A stretch of DNA of 64,000 bases from Chlamydoabsidia padenii (lineage: Eukaryota; Mucoromycota; Mucoromycetes; Mucorales; Cunninghamellaceae). The stretch is from contig JAIWND010000012.1 in assembly GCA_025330725.1 (NCBI GenBank), forward strand, positions 868,001-932,000. Reading direction: 5' to 3'. The translations under genes and the position numbers were made by a program. Each line of letters opens with the position of its first letter. Within the stretch, counting starts at the first letter, position 1. Below are positions 1-10,788 of the stretch, piece by piece. Under the pieces are notes generated by a model. The model ran no database searches, was not told where the DNA came from, and saw nothing but the letters and a program-made list of their open reading frames with translations.

Positions 1-1233
1 TTTGGGTCGAAAGCGCATTTGTCTTGCCATTACTGAACCTACTACTGGAAGTGATGTCAGCGCAATTAGGTAATACATAACCTCACATAACTTGGAAACT
101 ATTATCATTTTTACTCAATTCCTTCTTTTTATTTTATTTATTACCTTGATGATCTCAATAGATGTACTGCTAAACGTACTCCTGATGGCAAGCACTTTAT
201 CGTCAATGGTGTCAAGAAATGGATCACTAATGGTACTTTTGCTGATTACTTCAGTGTGGCTGTCAAGACTGAAAAGGGTATTACCATGCTTCTCATTGAG
301 CGTGATGACAATGTTGAAACCAAGGCTATCAAGACTGCTTATGGTGCCTCTGCTGGTACATCTTACATCACTTTTGAAAATGTCAAGGTGCCTGTGGAAA
401 ATATCTTGGGCGAAGAAGGCAAAGGCTTCTTTGTCATCATGGCCAAGTAAGTGATAAATGAACACTGAATTGAATGAAACTAAACATCTCATATTAATCA
501 CCTTTTTAACCCCTTTTTATAGTTTCTGCAAGGAACGTTGGTACATTTGCGCTGCTGTCAACGCGGGATCCCGTAATGTCATCGAAGAGTGCTTCAAGTG
601 GGCGAACCAACGCAAGGTGTTTGGTAAACGCTTGATTGAACAACCTGTTATTCGTAACAAGTTGGCATCTATGGTAAGAAGATAATACAATGTTGTAATA
701 CCCAACAAGGATATGATGCTCACATCCTCTTTTGTTTTTTGTTTTTTAAAAAAATAGGTGTCCGAACTGGAGGCGGTAGAAAACTGGCACGAAAACTTGA
801 CCTACCAAATGTCCAAGATGTCCTACTTTGAAATGGCTACTAAACTTCTTGGCCCCGTGGCTTTACTTAAGTACCGAAGCACGCGCACTGCTCACAACAT
901 TGCTGACGAAGCTTCTCAGATCTTCGGTAAGAATTTAAAGAAAAAGCTGTGTGTTAATGACTCAACTTTTTTTTTTTTTTTTTAATGGTATCATGCATAT
1001 AGGTGGTCGAGCTATCACAAAGACTGGTATGGGGAAGAATATTGAAGCCTTCCATCGTACCTACAAATTTGCCGTAAGTTGAATCAATGCCTACTTGGTT
1101 ATCATAATGATCGACTCACGCTCATCTTTATGTACAACTTTAATAGTCTATTTTGGGTGGTAGTGAAGAAATCATGGCTGACTTGGGTATCAATCAAGCG
1201 ATGCGTATCTTCCCTCAAGACTCCAAGCTTTAG
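1..1233 (+). CDS. Acyl-CoA dehydrogenase family protein, C-terminal part (5' end outside window)
   Basis: FAD-dependent acyl-CoA dehydrogenase, expected to introduce the alpha-beta double bond in acyl-CoA substrates. Exons 1-69, 162-446, 523-673, 758-926, 1003-1073 and 1147-1233 join in frame; the reading frame starts at base 2 and the stop is TAG. Visible family marks are LAITEPTTGSDVS (flavin and substrate-binding loop of the middle domain), a conserved W/T strand (KKWITNGTFADYF), the helical C-terminal domain with RKVFGKRLIEQPVIRNKLA, and the terminal GGSEEIM motif. No peroxisomal SKL-type ending is present; the protein ends DSKL, which is close to a PTS1 but not certain. The N-terminal domain, and any fused domain such as cytochrome b5 seen in some fungal members, lies outside the window. 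Substrate chain length cannot be told. An AATAAA poly(A) signal follows at 1376-1381. Confidence 0.9.
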
Positions 1234-1734
1234 TGGTGGGTGATCTGCTCGAATCTTCTCTTGGGTCTGCCTTACAACGGAAGTCTGTTATACATATTTA
1301 GTTTAGTAATCTACCCCGCCCTCTATTCCTGTTAGTCATCTTTTTTTATATATTTTGCTAACTATGTTGTTGTTAAATAAAATTTGTTTATTGATATTTT
1401 ATCAATCTATAAACATGATCTTTACCACTGGGAAATATTTTCAGATGATATGATTTGAATCAAGGTAATGCTGTTTGGCTACACATCTTCTGGGAAAACA
1501 AAGGCAGGGTTTAACCAAGTACGCGTGTTGATATTTTGGCATGAATGGCGGGATCTGAATGTTTAAACCGATTCCTTCCAATTCACCAACTTCGTGCACA
1601 TAATGAAATGGTACAGAGACATTAAATAGACAACCATTATATCAAATCAATAGTTAAGACAAAGTAGGATTCATGTTTTATTAATCATTGGACACAAACA
1701 AATCAAACTACATTAAATAAATCTAAAAGTATGT
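1234..1734. other. Convergent 3' intergenic region
   Basis: Gap between the stop codons of the acyl-CoA dehydrogenase (+) and eEF1B-gamma (-). It holds an AATAAA at 1376-1381 for the plus gene and the complement TTTATT at 1677-1682 for the minus gene. I see no further coding sequence. Confidence 0.6.
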
Positions 1735-3271
1735 TTACTTGAAGATTTTACCATCAGCAAAACCTTCGACTTCCCAGGCCATGTACTTGTAGATTTCATC
1801 CTTCTTTTCTTCGTATTGAGAAGGTTCGATCTTGACAAAGTTGTAAGAGCCATAATCAGCAGCATCATAGACTTCAAAGGGCACTTCTTGACCACGGATG
1901 AGGAAATAACCAGAGATGGAGTTGTTGTTGTTTTCACCACAGACGACCAAAGAGCCAAAGGCATACTTGCGGGCCATTTCCAAACGAGCAAAGAAACCAC
2001 CGATCAAGTTGTTGGACATGAAGACCAAGGTCAATTCATCATTGTACTTGTAATCCACTTTCCAAAGGGAGTAACCTTCAGGATCATGATGTTCCCAGAA
2101 CCATTTCATAGCCACATCCGCATCATTGTTAGAGTACATACGTTTCCATTCGTCCATGATGAATTTGGAAGGAGGCAAGAGATCCAACTTGGACTTTGGT
2201 TTAGGAGCAGGCTTGGGAGCTTCTTCTTCGTCATCAGCAGCAGGAGCAGCGGGCTTCTTTTCCTTCTTGGCGGCAGCAGGAGCAGGGGCAGCAGCTTTCT
2301 TTTCCTTCTTGGGAGGGACATACTTGAGAGGAGTTTCACACAATTGGACTTGACCGAGATGTTCCTTGAAGTGTTTCTTGCCAGTGACAGTGTTGAAGTA
2401 GCGAGTGACGTTCTTGTATTGAGAGCGTAATTCCTTGTCGAAGAAGAGCTTGTAGGCAAACACCAAGGAGGTCACGACACAGATATCGGCATAGGTGATA
2501 TCTTCGCCAACCAAGTAGGTACGAGTAAGCAACACCTTGTTCAAAGCATCCATGGCACGCTTGACTTTTTCAATAGCAGAATCAACATTGGGCTTCATGT
2601 AAGGAGAGTAACCCATCAAAGGAGATAACCAGGCAGACAAGTTGGTGCTGATTTCATTGTCGGCAAACAACATCCATTGGACAACAAGTGCTTTTTCGGC
2701 GGGAGTAGTACCCAACAAGGGAGAGTTTTCCTTTTGAGCAAGAGCTTCAGTAGTAAAAATGAAGAAAGGTTAATTATCTTTATTTTTTTTTCCCTAGTCC
2801 AGCCCAATATCACTTTTTTTTTTCTTACCATAAAAACCAATAGCATTGGATTCGAAAAGATCGACTTGGTCACCTTCAAGGACGGGAACCTTTCCCATGG
2901 GGAATTTCTTGAAGAATTCGGCATCACGGTCTTTTTGGAGGTCAAAAACCTTTTCACCAAAGGCCAAACCATTGTAGGCCGCCTATATGATCAAATGATC
3001 TAGTCAGTTTTGTTTATTAAAGTTTTTCTTTGTTTTGTTTATTAACTCACAGCAATCTTGGCCTTGGCAGTACGAGGATTGTTGGGGTAGCTAATAGTAT
3101 GAAAAATGATACATGTTAAAAGTGCATCAAATCTGTGTTTTTACCATTTTCATGCATTTACCTTAAGATAGTCTAAAGAGGAAGCCAGAAGAATAAAGAG
3201 AGAAAGAAGTTAGTACATCAATAGTTTTTAGTTTCAATCATCGATGATAGATAGCTTACACCAAGAGTCAT
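1735..3271 (-). CDS. EEF1G: Translation elongation factor eEF1B gamma subunit
   Basis: Structural subunit of the eEF1B nucleotide-exchange complex that recharges eEF1A with GTP in the cytosol. Five exons on the minus strand: 3260-3271 (12 nt), 3162-3172 (11 nt), 3051-3090, 2829-2982 and 1735-2744, giving 408 aa. The N-terminus MTLGTILSYPNNPRTAK matches the family start. Residues about 1-215 form the GST-like domain (ESNAIGFYALAQKE, then NEISTNLSAWLSPL). A low-complexity Lys/Ala/Pro/Glu linker follows at about 220-260. The C-terminal EF1G domain has KSKLDLLPPSKFIMDEWKR, NLIGGFFARLEMARKYAFGS and ends DGKIFK. Length is normal for the family (about 400-440). The two first coding exons are micro-exons. 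The start lies 222 bp from the divergently read peptidase gene, and a GGCGGGATTTAAA element sits between them. Confidence 0.96.
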
Positions 3272-3492
3272 AATAGATAGTTGATGGATGGATGAATAGA
3301 TGGAAAAAAAAAGGCAAATAGCAAAATCTGATCAGACAGATATATGGCGGGATTTAAAAACAAGATTAATGCTTTCACAATTTCTCTCTATGATTCTTTT
3401 TATCCCCCCTTATCCCCATTTAATTGTCCCTTTTTAAATTGTTATCACCAAACTCTTGTTATCTATTCTAATTATTCTTCTTCTATCAACAT
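3272..3492. promoter_or_regulatory. Divergent promoter with GGCGGGATTTAAA element (3346-3358)
   Basis: 221 bp separate the start codons of eEF1B-gamma (-) and the DPP8/9-like gene (+). The element GGCGGGATTTAAA at 3346-3358 lies 75 bp before the first and about 135 bp before the second. The same element, in either orientation, recurs before most genes of the window. Function is inferred from position only. Confidence 0.5.
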
Positions 3493-5938
3493 ATGGGACC
3501 CTCATTATATACCTGGGATGACGTTAGGAATCAAGTCAGACACTTGCGCACAAAAACTCTAACTTCCTTCAGCAATCACAACATTTGGACCTGCAAAAAC
3601 TTTTATTTTCACCCTTTGGAACACAAACTCTACTTTTTATCCAACTGTATTCCTCCAAACCAAACATCATCAAGACAATTCGTATTATACCAAGCCGACT
3701 ATTCTTTGCTATTCACAAACGATCCAGGTACATACACCAATGCAAAACAAAAACAAGTATCACTTGCTTGATAAAGGGTAGGATGCTCTGACTAGACTTG
3801 CAAAATAATACTTACCACACTCTTGTGTTTTTTTTTTTTTTTTTTTTCTTCTTCTTAGATACTCATACTGTGTCAACCCTACACTGGTCTCGCGTCTTTA
3901 CTAATTATCAAACTAGTGATGAAATACTCGTCTCCTATGGCAACAATCATCAAGTAGAAAACGGCGACACCAGCCGAAAATATGTGACACGTCCTTTGCA
4001 AACTTTGTCTTCGTTTCAAATGGTGAATGATACTTTACTAATGGTCTCCACTGGGAATTTGTATACTGGCGTTTTGGGGCACGTAAGTACGACATTGTAG
4101 GATGACGCTTGTATATACTTTTTATTTACTCTTACTTTTTATTTTCGATTAAAGATTCCAAAAATTGTATCAACTCAGCATACAAATCCCTACCAAATGA
4201 AATCTAATGATGTTGGTGGTAGCAACAAATCCAGCAAGCTCTCCACTTCTTTTGGCACAAAGGAACTTGGCAATTCTACTCTCCGATCTGATCCAAAACT
4301 AGGCGGTATCAACAACAATTTGATCGCATTCATTAGAAATCGGGATATATGGTTATCTGATTTTGATGGGAACGAAATACAATTGACCTTCTGCTCCGAA
4401 CAACCAAATACTTGTCTTCGTTGTGGTGTGGCCGAATACGTAATGCAGGTAAGCAAATCGAATGAAAAGTGAGGGGGGGGGGAGGAAAGATCTATTACTT
4501 ATGCCATGTTTTACTGGGTTTGATCAGGAAGAATTCCATCGACGAACAGGCTACTTTTGGGCTCCAACACCTGCACCATTATCTCCCAATGTGAACCGAA
4601 TCCTGTACCTTGAAACAAACGAAGAAGGCGTCGAATTGGTAAAATTCAGTAATCAAACCGGCAACAACTATACAAATAATTATAGTACTGACAGTGTAGC
4701 TAAATACCCTCGTGCTGGACAACCAAATGTCATCAGTCAACTACGCCTTTTGACATTTACCAACAAGACCTCGCCACTTGAACTCGACACTTTGAATCAC
4801 AAACGACTATGGGATCAGGACACTATAGAATACTTATACCCATGGGCGGAGTACATTGTGCGCTTAGGCTGGCTAAAAGATAAAGAAAGGTAAAAGAAAA
4901 AAAGAAAAAGGAAAAGGAAAATGTTAACGCTTTACTTCTTCTCCATATAGTATCTGGGTACAACTTTTGTCAAGAGATCAAACAAGAACAACAGTGATCA
5001 AGATACCTTGCGCATTATTCAAAACCCAAGAGGAACACGACTTACACCAAGAGACGAATATATCATCAAAAATTGAAGAACTTTGGTCGGAAACTCAGCA
5101 AACTTGGATCAATGTTTCGGATGCATATATCTTTTTGGATGGTGACAATATGGCTACTACAACTGGATCATTATCATCGAGCACATCTTTTATTTGGAGC
5201 TCGGAACTTACTGGCTATCGGCATCTTTACTATGTGACGAAAAACAACAACATCGATACTTTGACTACGATGCAACAACTGACGAGCGGGGATTGGTGCG
5301 TGATCGACAAGCCATTACATGTAGACGAGAAACGAAAACTAGTTTATTTTATGGCGAAAATGGATACACCTCTGGAAGCTCACTTGTATGTAACCACTTT
5401 TGGTGATATTGGATCAGTGGATCAACATCGCCCTATTCAACGATTGACAGCACTCGGATACAGCCACTCGATTGAAATGAACGCTACACTCGACGTATTC
5501 ATCGACCAAGCCTCCTGCTTACATCAGCCAAATGGAGTGATAATACAGCGACTACATCATACTGACGACAACCCTTTACCAACTGCGAATGATCAATACA
5601 GCCCTGCACACGTTATTGACATCAACCACTCCAACAAAAATAACGTTGCGGTACTTATGTCTGCAATGTCATATATCGACGATATTAATAATTGTCATAA
5701 CGTCATTGCCAAACCCTCACGAAAACCATCACCTAAAGTGCCTTCACATACGAACGACAACTTGCTATCTGAACAACATCAATGCGAATCGACTCCTAAT
5801 GATATGATGAAACTTGACAGCGATATGGATCAATGTATCAGTGCCATCCCTAAAGGTCAATTCTTTGACTTTATGACATCTGATGGTAAGATTAACACCT
5901 TGATATGATATGCGTGTACTAACCATAGTACTCCCCCA

Positions 5939-6001
<63 letters not shown>

Positions 6002-6863
6002 TCTTGTTAGGCGTGAAACTTTATGGATGTTTGTATAAGCCACGACAGTATCGTCCCGGCACAAGTTATCCGACTATTCTCCAGATATATGGTGGTCCCA
6101 AAACACAAATGGTTACCAACGAATTTAAATTTCCAAGACTTCTCCGTTATCTGATGGCAGTCTATTTTGGCTTTGCGGTGGTGGTGATTGATGGACGGGG
6201 CTCTTCAGATCGAGGTCTTGCGTTTGAATCGTATGTGAAGAATAGCCTGGGTCAGGTCGAACTGCAGGATCAATTACAAGGTTTAAACTATTTGGCAACA
6301 TCACTCTTTGGGGCAGAACAACAAGACGATGGGACATTTGTCAGCGTGGTGGATTTAGATAGGGTGGCGATAACAGGATGGTCTTATGGCGGATATCTCA
6401 GTTTGATGGGTTTGGCAAGATACAATGATGCCTTTAAAATTGCTGTTGCTGGTGCTCCTGTGACAAAATGGGAACTTTACGACTCGGCTTATACAGAACG
6501 TTATATGGGGATGCCTTTGGATCACGCGCATACTTATGACAATTCCAGCATTTTGCATTGGGTGGACAAGCTTCCAAACGAGTAAGTTGTTGATAAAAAC
6601 AAGGCAGCTTTGCTACCCTCTAACTCTTTTTTTTTTCCTTCTTTATAATTACAAATAGGGAAAACAGGTTGATTATCGTTCATGGACTCATCGATGAAAA
6701 TGTCCACTTTACAAACTCGGAACTTCTTGTAGCTCAGTTGGTGCGTCTTGGCAAACCCTATCATTTACAAGTCTACCCCACGGAAAAACATGGTCTTCGG
6801 CATTCGAGTGTCAATGAACATTTTGATATCTTGATGTTTCATTGTTTATTGAACCACTTGTAG
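3493..6863 (+). CDS. DPP8/9-like dipeptidyl peptidase (S9B prolyl oligopeptidase family)
   Basis: Serine peptidase expected to release X-Pro/X-Ala dipeptides from N-termini. Seven exons (3493-3727, 3859-4082, 4155-4448, 4528-4889, 4951-5885, 6011-6581, 6659-6863) give 941 aa, close to animal DPP8/9 (860-900). The start ATG precedes YTWDDVRNQVRHLRTKT, which resembles the DPP8/9 N-terminus. The eight-bladed propeller domain carries the double-Glu substrate motif in QEEFHRRTGYFW. The alpha/beta-hydrolase domain has the nucleophile in GWSYGGY (Ser about 808), the Asp in HGLIDENVHF and the His in TEKHGLR, so the catalytic triad looks intact. No signal peptide or membrane anchor is seen, unlike yeast Ste13/Dap2, so a cytosolic enzyme is inferred. 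Intron 5 holds an unbroken 60-T run. AATAAA follows at 6988-6993. The alternative name 'DPP4 family protein' would also fit. Confidence 0.9.
5941..6000 (+). repeat. Poly-T tract, 60 bases, inside intron 5 of the peptidase gene
   Basis: Sixty consecutive T residues, ending 10 bp before the TTAG acceptor of exon 6, so it takes the place of the polypyrimidine tract. The exact length may reflect assembly. Confidence 0.9.
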
Positions 6864-7600
6864 TTATAGCTTTTTATTTGCAATTAGAATTAATCAAATA
6901 GGTAGCCTTTAGACTTTACCCTTATTACCCGTCTACCTTCCACTATATCCCCTTTGACTCACTCTCTTCTTCCCCTATATATTGTACAATAAAATAAAGA
7001 TCTTGAATGGTTGATTTAACAATGAATGCTGTGGCTTTCTCTTGATAGCATAAATGATGTTTATTCCCGATTCATGCAAAAAAAAAAAATTGAAGTCCCG
7101 ACAACAGAATTTAACAATAAACACTTGTTTACATTACTTCACTTGGCGTTTATAATCATGTACATGTATTAAAGAAAAGGGTCCTCTGAATTCAATTGGG
7201 CTCCACCGGTGTCGGAAACGAAAGATCACATGTGGTCTTGCCAAACTTAAAAACGGCCTATCGTTTACCCTTACTTGACGTGCAGATAATGTATATTTTT
7301 ATTAGGAAGGTTATAAAGTGTTTGAATTCCCAAGAGTGGTGCCGAAGCAAACCCATAATGATGCTAGGACATTGATATATTCTCAGACCTTAATCAAGTA
7401 ACAAGAGTGAAAAGCTATGGTGACACATATAATCCATAATAAAAACAAAACCGCATAATGGTGAAGACACCACAAACCCATAAGCCCATTCTACCAAGTC
7501 ATCCCAAACAAAGATAGTTATATAAAAAAAAAAAGGTTTTTATTTTTAAACATTGATGCTATCACCTAAACTACCACCATTATAAGGCCCACACCATAAC
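6864..7600. other. Convergent 3' intergenic region, no gene seen
   Basis: Between the peptidase stop (+) and the YOP1-like stop (-). Contains poly(A) signals near 6988 and scattered A-runs. No exon chain, RNA gene or repeat could be supported on either strand. Confidence 0.5.
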
Positions 7601-8391
7601 TTAATCCTTCTTGGACCCAAGTAAATCGTGTGCCAAATCTTCCACCTTGTCCCGGATGTCATGAGCTTGTTGATCAATATTGCCTTGGAATTTGAGTAGT
7701 TGCGGACGCAAAACACGGGCATACAAGAGTTCGGCACCCTATAACGGAGAAAAAAAAAAAAAAAGGATCAGGTACATGTATAGAGAATTCCGATAGTTAC
7801 TTACTCGGAATTGAGGCAAAGTGAGGTAAAGTACCAAGAGAGTTTTGAAGAGGTAGTAGAAGGGGAACCAAAAGAGTAAAATATCAGAGAAGTATTCCAC
7901 CATTTGTACAAAGCCAATCACCGTCCAGTAGGTCAACCATTGCTTGTCATCCGCTGTCGAAGGTGTTTCTATAGCTTTAAAGGAGGCATAGGCTATAAAG
8001 AGAGAAGAAACAAAGTTAAAAAGGAGAAGATACGATAAATTACAGCATGTACCACCGCAAGACCCGCTTAAATGGAAAAGAAGGGGGTCAAATAACCCCC
8101 CTCCTTTTTTTTTTTTTTTTTTTTTTTTTCTTTTTATCTTCATTTACCTGGATAGATCCATGAGATGGTGTTTGTCAAAAGTTGTCCAGCAAGATTAAAG
8201 AAGATCATAATGAATACCACACCAGCCACACCAGCAGCCAGATAGCTTTTATTGACACCGGTTAAACGCTCTGCTTCATTAGCATACTTGAATTGAGAGA
8301 GTTCCACATCCACCTTCTTGAGTAGTTGTCTAGCTTTTACTTGAATACTTTGGGTGTTGATATTATTATATTGTGCATTGGTTGTTGTCAT
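7601..8391 (-). CDS. YOP1: TB2/DP1/HVA22 (REEP) family ER-shaping protein, Yop1-like
   Basis: Membrane protein that curves and stabilises tubular endoplasmic reticulum, acting with reticulons. Three exons: 8148-8391, 7805-7992 and 7601-7738, giving 189 aa (yeast Yop1 is 180). After a hydrophilic start, hairpin-type hydrophobic stretches are seen at about residues 55-80 (LAAGVAGVVFIMIFFNLAGQ) and 100-145 (YWTVIGFVQMVEYFSDILLF, then FPFYYLFKTLLVLYLTLPQF). The family block LPQFRGAELLYARVLRPQL is spelled across the junction of exons 2 and 3. The C-terminal tail is amphipathic and charged, ending LLGSKKD. A TTTTCAAATCCCGCCC element lies at 8468-8483, about 80 bp before the start codon, reading opposite to the gene. 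Confidence 0.93.
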
Positions 8392-8467
8392 TTTTATAAT
8401 CTATCGAAGTGAAAGAAGAAGAAGAAAGTTAAAATTGAAAATGCCCCCCACTTTCTTTTTGTGCCTA

Positions 8468-8483
8468 TTTTCAAATCCCGCCC
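8468..8483 (+). promoter_or_regulatory. TTCAAATCCCGCC element upstream of YOP1
   Basis: Copy of the recurrent upstream element, 77 bp before the YOP1-like start codon and in reverse orientation to that gene. Role inferred from recurrence. Confidence 0.45.
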
Positions 8484-8638
8484 TACGTAAAAAAAAAAAA
8501 AAAAAAGTTAAAAATAAGCACTGAGCATCATCGTACCACATCCGATAAGTGCCAAGGACATTCTACGAGATATCAAGTAAGACCCCCGTATTCTACTTTA
8601 TTACTTTATTTGTACAAAATAAATACTATAACTACAAA

Positions 8639-9474
8639 CTAATAAATTTCATCAAAAGGACGAGTATCGGCAAAGCAGCTTTCAAAGACACTAGCCACCG
8701 CCCGTTCCGCCTCTGTGGTGTCTTTACAGTGTGGGTTTTGAGAGACTGACAGGACAGCCCTTCGCCTGACACAAGCTTGATGTTGTTTGGTAAAGGTATA
8801 GAATCCACGCCTGATTTCACTTGACCAATGACAATCCCCACTAAGACTTGCTGCCCTGATCTATATAAAAAGAATAGGAATTTGATTAGATAACAAAGGA
8901 CACCCCCCCTCCACTATATAATGCTTCACTTACTTCACTACAAGCATGATGCCGCAAGTTTTCCCAATCCACCTTGAATTTATGATGATCATATACATGA
9001 ACCATTTCATGTACCATGGTTTGTTCTTGTCTTTTTTTAGTTCCCAATCGATTTTGACAGAGGAGAATACCATCATCGGGTGAGAAACCGCCTGATCTTG
9101 TTTCGTCACAGGGCATACAGTGAAAGTCATCGGCGGTCATGGTTCGTCCAATCTTTTTCATTTCGTCCATCATAAACCTAACAGGTGGATCTACACAAAG
9201 ACAGCTAGTTAGTCAAGAGAAGCAAGGAGGAGGTGATGACAAGATACTTACTGTTCTTGATTAGATTTGTCTTCCATCGTTCACATTGTTGACATTGATA
9301 AGATTCCATTTCCACGTCAAGTCTATCACGGAATGCTTTTCTTTCAGTTTCATCCATTCCAAGTCCAGTCAGGTATTGTAGTGATTTTCGCCATCGTTCG
9401 AATGTCTTCATTTCTTTTTGTGATGTTTCGTTTTGCATTGTTGCTGGATTTGTTGAAGTTGAATTATCTGACAT
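8639..9474 (-). CDS. ATP23: Mitochondrial inner membrane protease ATP23
   Basis: Zinc metalloprotease of the mitochondrial intermembrane space, known in yeast to process the Atp6 precursor and assist F0 assembly. Exons 9252-9474, 8934-9190 and 8639-8860 give 233 aa, the usual size. Recognised by [10 protein letters not shown], the block [18 protein letters not shown], the HExxH zinc site in [14 protein letters not shown], then [20 protein letters not shown], the Cys-rich [19 protein letters not shown], and the highly conserved end [11 protein letters not shown]. All key residues (HEMVH and the downstream Asp/Cys pattern) are present. The upstream gap carries ATTTAAATACCGCC at 9542-9555 and TTTTAAATCCCAC at 9561-9574, two relatives of the recurrent element. 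Confidence 0.96.
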
Positions 9475-9541
9475 TATATAAAAAGTGGAAGAGAGGCAAA
9501 GTTTTTTGTTTTCTTTCCAGGGACTGGTTCAGATATCAAAT

Positions 9542-9574
9542 ATTTAAATACCGCCATAGGATTTTAAATCCCAC
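9542..9574 (+). promoter_or_regulatory. Two degenerate copies of the recurrent element upstream of ATP23
   Basis: ATTTAAATACCGCC and TTTTAAATCCCAC lie side by side 68-100 bp before the ATP23 start. Each deviates from TTYRAATCCCGMC by one or two bases. Confidence 0.35.
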
Positions 9575-9678
9575 AAAGTCCATCCTCGTCCTCTTATTAT
9601 CATTACAATAAAGAAAATAATTGATTTTATACTAATTGTTTATTTGTATATGTATATATAAAAGTTTAATAGATATTA

Positions 9679-10788
9679 TTACTTTGTAACTTTATGCCTC
9701 TTGGATCCTCGTACATTTCTTCTTCGTTTGGTAGACGGAGATGATTTTGAACTCCCGCCCCGATTGCGTTTCTTGATAATGTCAGTTTTCAAGCTAAGAG
9801 GACGAACGATACCATGAAGTTTTAAAAATAAACCACATGCATTGCATAAAGGAAGTCCATCTGCATCTCGACGCCATAAAGGAGTCGTACCTGTATCGCA
9901 ATTAGTACATCTTGTCAGATCGGAAGATATGTCGGGATTGGAAACGCTTTTTGATTTTGATTTCCAAGATGATTTTGATGATTTCTTCTTCTTCTGAGTA
10001 GACTTGCTTTTAGTGTTGATTGGTGGTGTTACGCATGAGGGTGCATTGGATTGCTCTGTCAAGCACACGTGGGACTCTTTTTGTACATAGTGGATGGCTG
10101 CCTTTGTTTGGATTGGCCAATCAGGGTCTCTGTCTGTGTCTTGCTCCTCTTCAATCCAAGATTCAACGTAATCATCATCATCGTCGTCATTATAGTCATC
10201 CATATCACTTTCATCTTCAATAGCATCGTCGATTTCTTCATCTGATTCCATCATTGAAGTTGGAACTGTTTCTGTTAGAGGGATTAAAGGGGAAAGCGGA
10301 GTCGGGGTTTGGTTATACACTGAGCCCAAAGAACCTGTGTAGTCGTTATTCTCTTGAAACTCGGAAGAAGGATGATGGCCGAGAGAATGATCATATTGTG
10401 AAGGATAATAGCTCTGTGGTGGTGATAATGGTGATGATGAGGAGGATGAAGTGGAGGAGGAGGAGGAGGATAGTGGTGGGGCGGTAAAAGAAGCCGAAGA
10501 GTTTAATGCACCAGAGTCGAATGGCGGGATTTGAAAAAAGGCCTCATTAAATAGGGTGTGGGTATCTAGTGAGATGTCGAAAGGTTGAATGAAGGAGGAT
10601 GTTTGTTGTTGTAGCTGATGTTGGTAATAACAGTCGTCAATAGAATGACTTTGTGTTAAGAATATAGGGTCTGTATCATCGATCCTGGTGCTGCTGTCAG
10701 AGGATGTTGCAACTGGAGCGGGATATGAAAAATCCAGGTTATCGAGAGAGTACATAGTTTGACTTGAAGTAAATGGATGATAATACAT
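9679..10788 (-). CDS. GATA-type zinc finger transcription factor (AreA/NIT2-like finger)
   Basis: Single-exon gene, 369 aa. One C-terminal GATA finger of the CX2CX17CX2C type: [18 protein letters not shown], then [20 protein letters not shown], followed by a basic tail [12 protein letters not shown]. The [18 protein letters not shown] flank is typical of fungal nitrogen regulators (AreA, NIT2, Gln3) rather than of siderophore repressors, so a role in nitrogen control is plausible but inferred. The N-terminal two thirds are low complexity: Ser-rich near residues 100-120 and a strongly acidic stretch around 180-215 that could activate transcription. No second finger is seen. TTTTTCAAATCCCGTC lies at 10942-10957, about 155 bp upstream. 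Pyrimidine/purine-rich sequence separates the two. Confidence 0.9.
   Translation of the reverse strand: MYYHPFTSSQTMYSLDNLDFSYPAPVATSSDSSTRIDDTDPIFLTQSHSIDDCYYQHQLQQQTSSFIQPFDISLDTHTLFNEAFFQIPPFDSGALNSSASFTAPPLSSSSSSTSSSSSSPLSPPQSYYPSQYDHSLGHHPSSEFQENNDYTGSLGSVYNQTPTPLSPLIPLTETVPTSMMESDEEIDDAIEDESDMDDYNDDDDDDYVESWIEEEQDTDRDPDWPIQTKAAIHYVQKESHVCLTEQSNAPSCVTPPINTKSKSTQKKKKSSKSSWKSKSKSVSNPDISSDLTRCTNCDTGTTPLWRRDADGLPLCNACGLFLKLHGIVRPLSLKTDIIKKRNRGGSSKSSPSTKRRRNVRGSKRHKVTK

Noticed and set aside
1816..2430. 204-codon plus-strand open frame opposite eEF1B-gamma
   Set aside because: Antisense shadow of the long conserved exon; low-complexity Ser/Phe/Gly composition.
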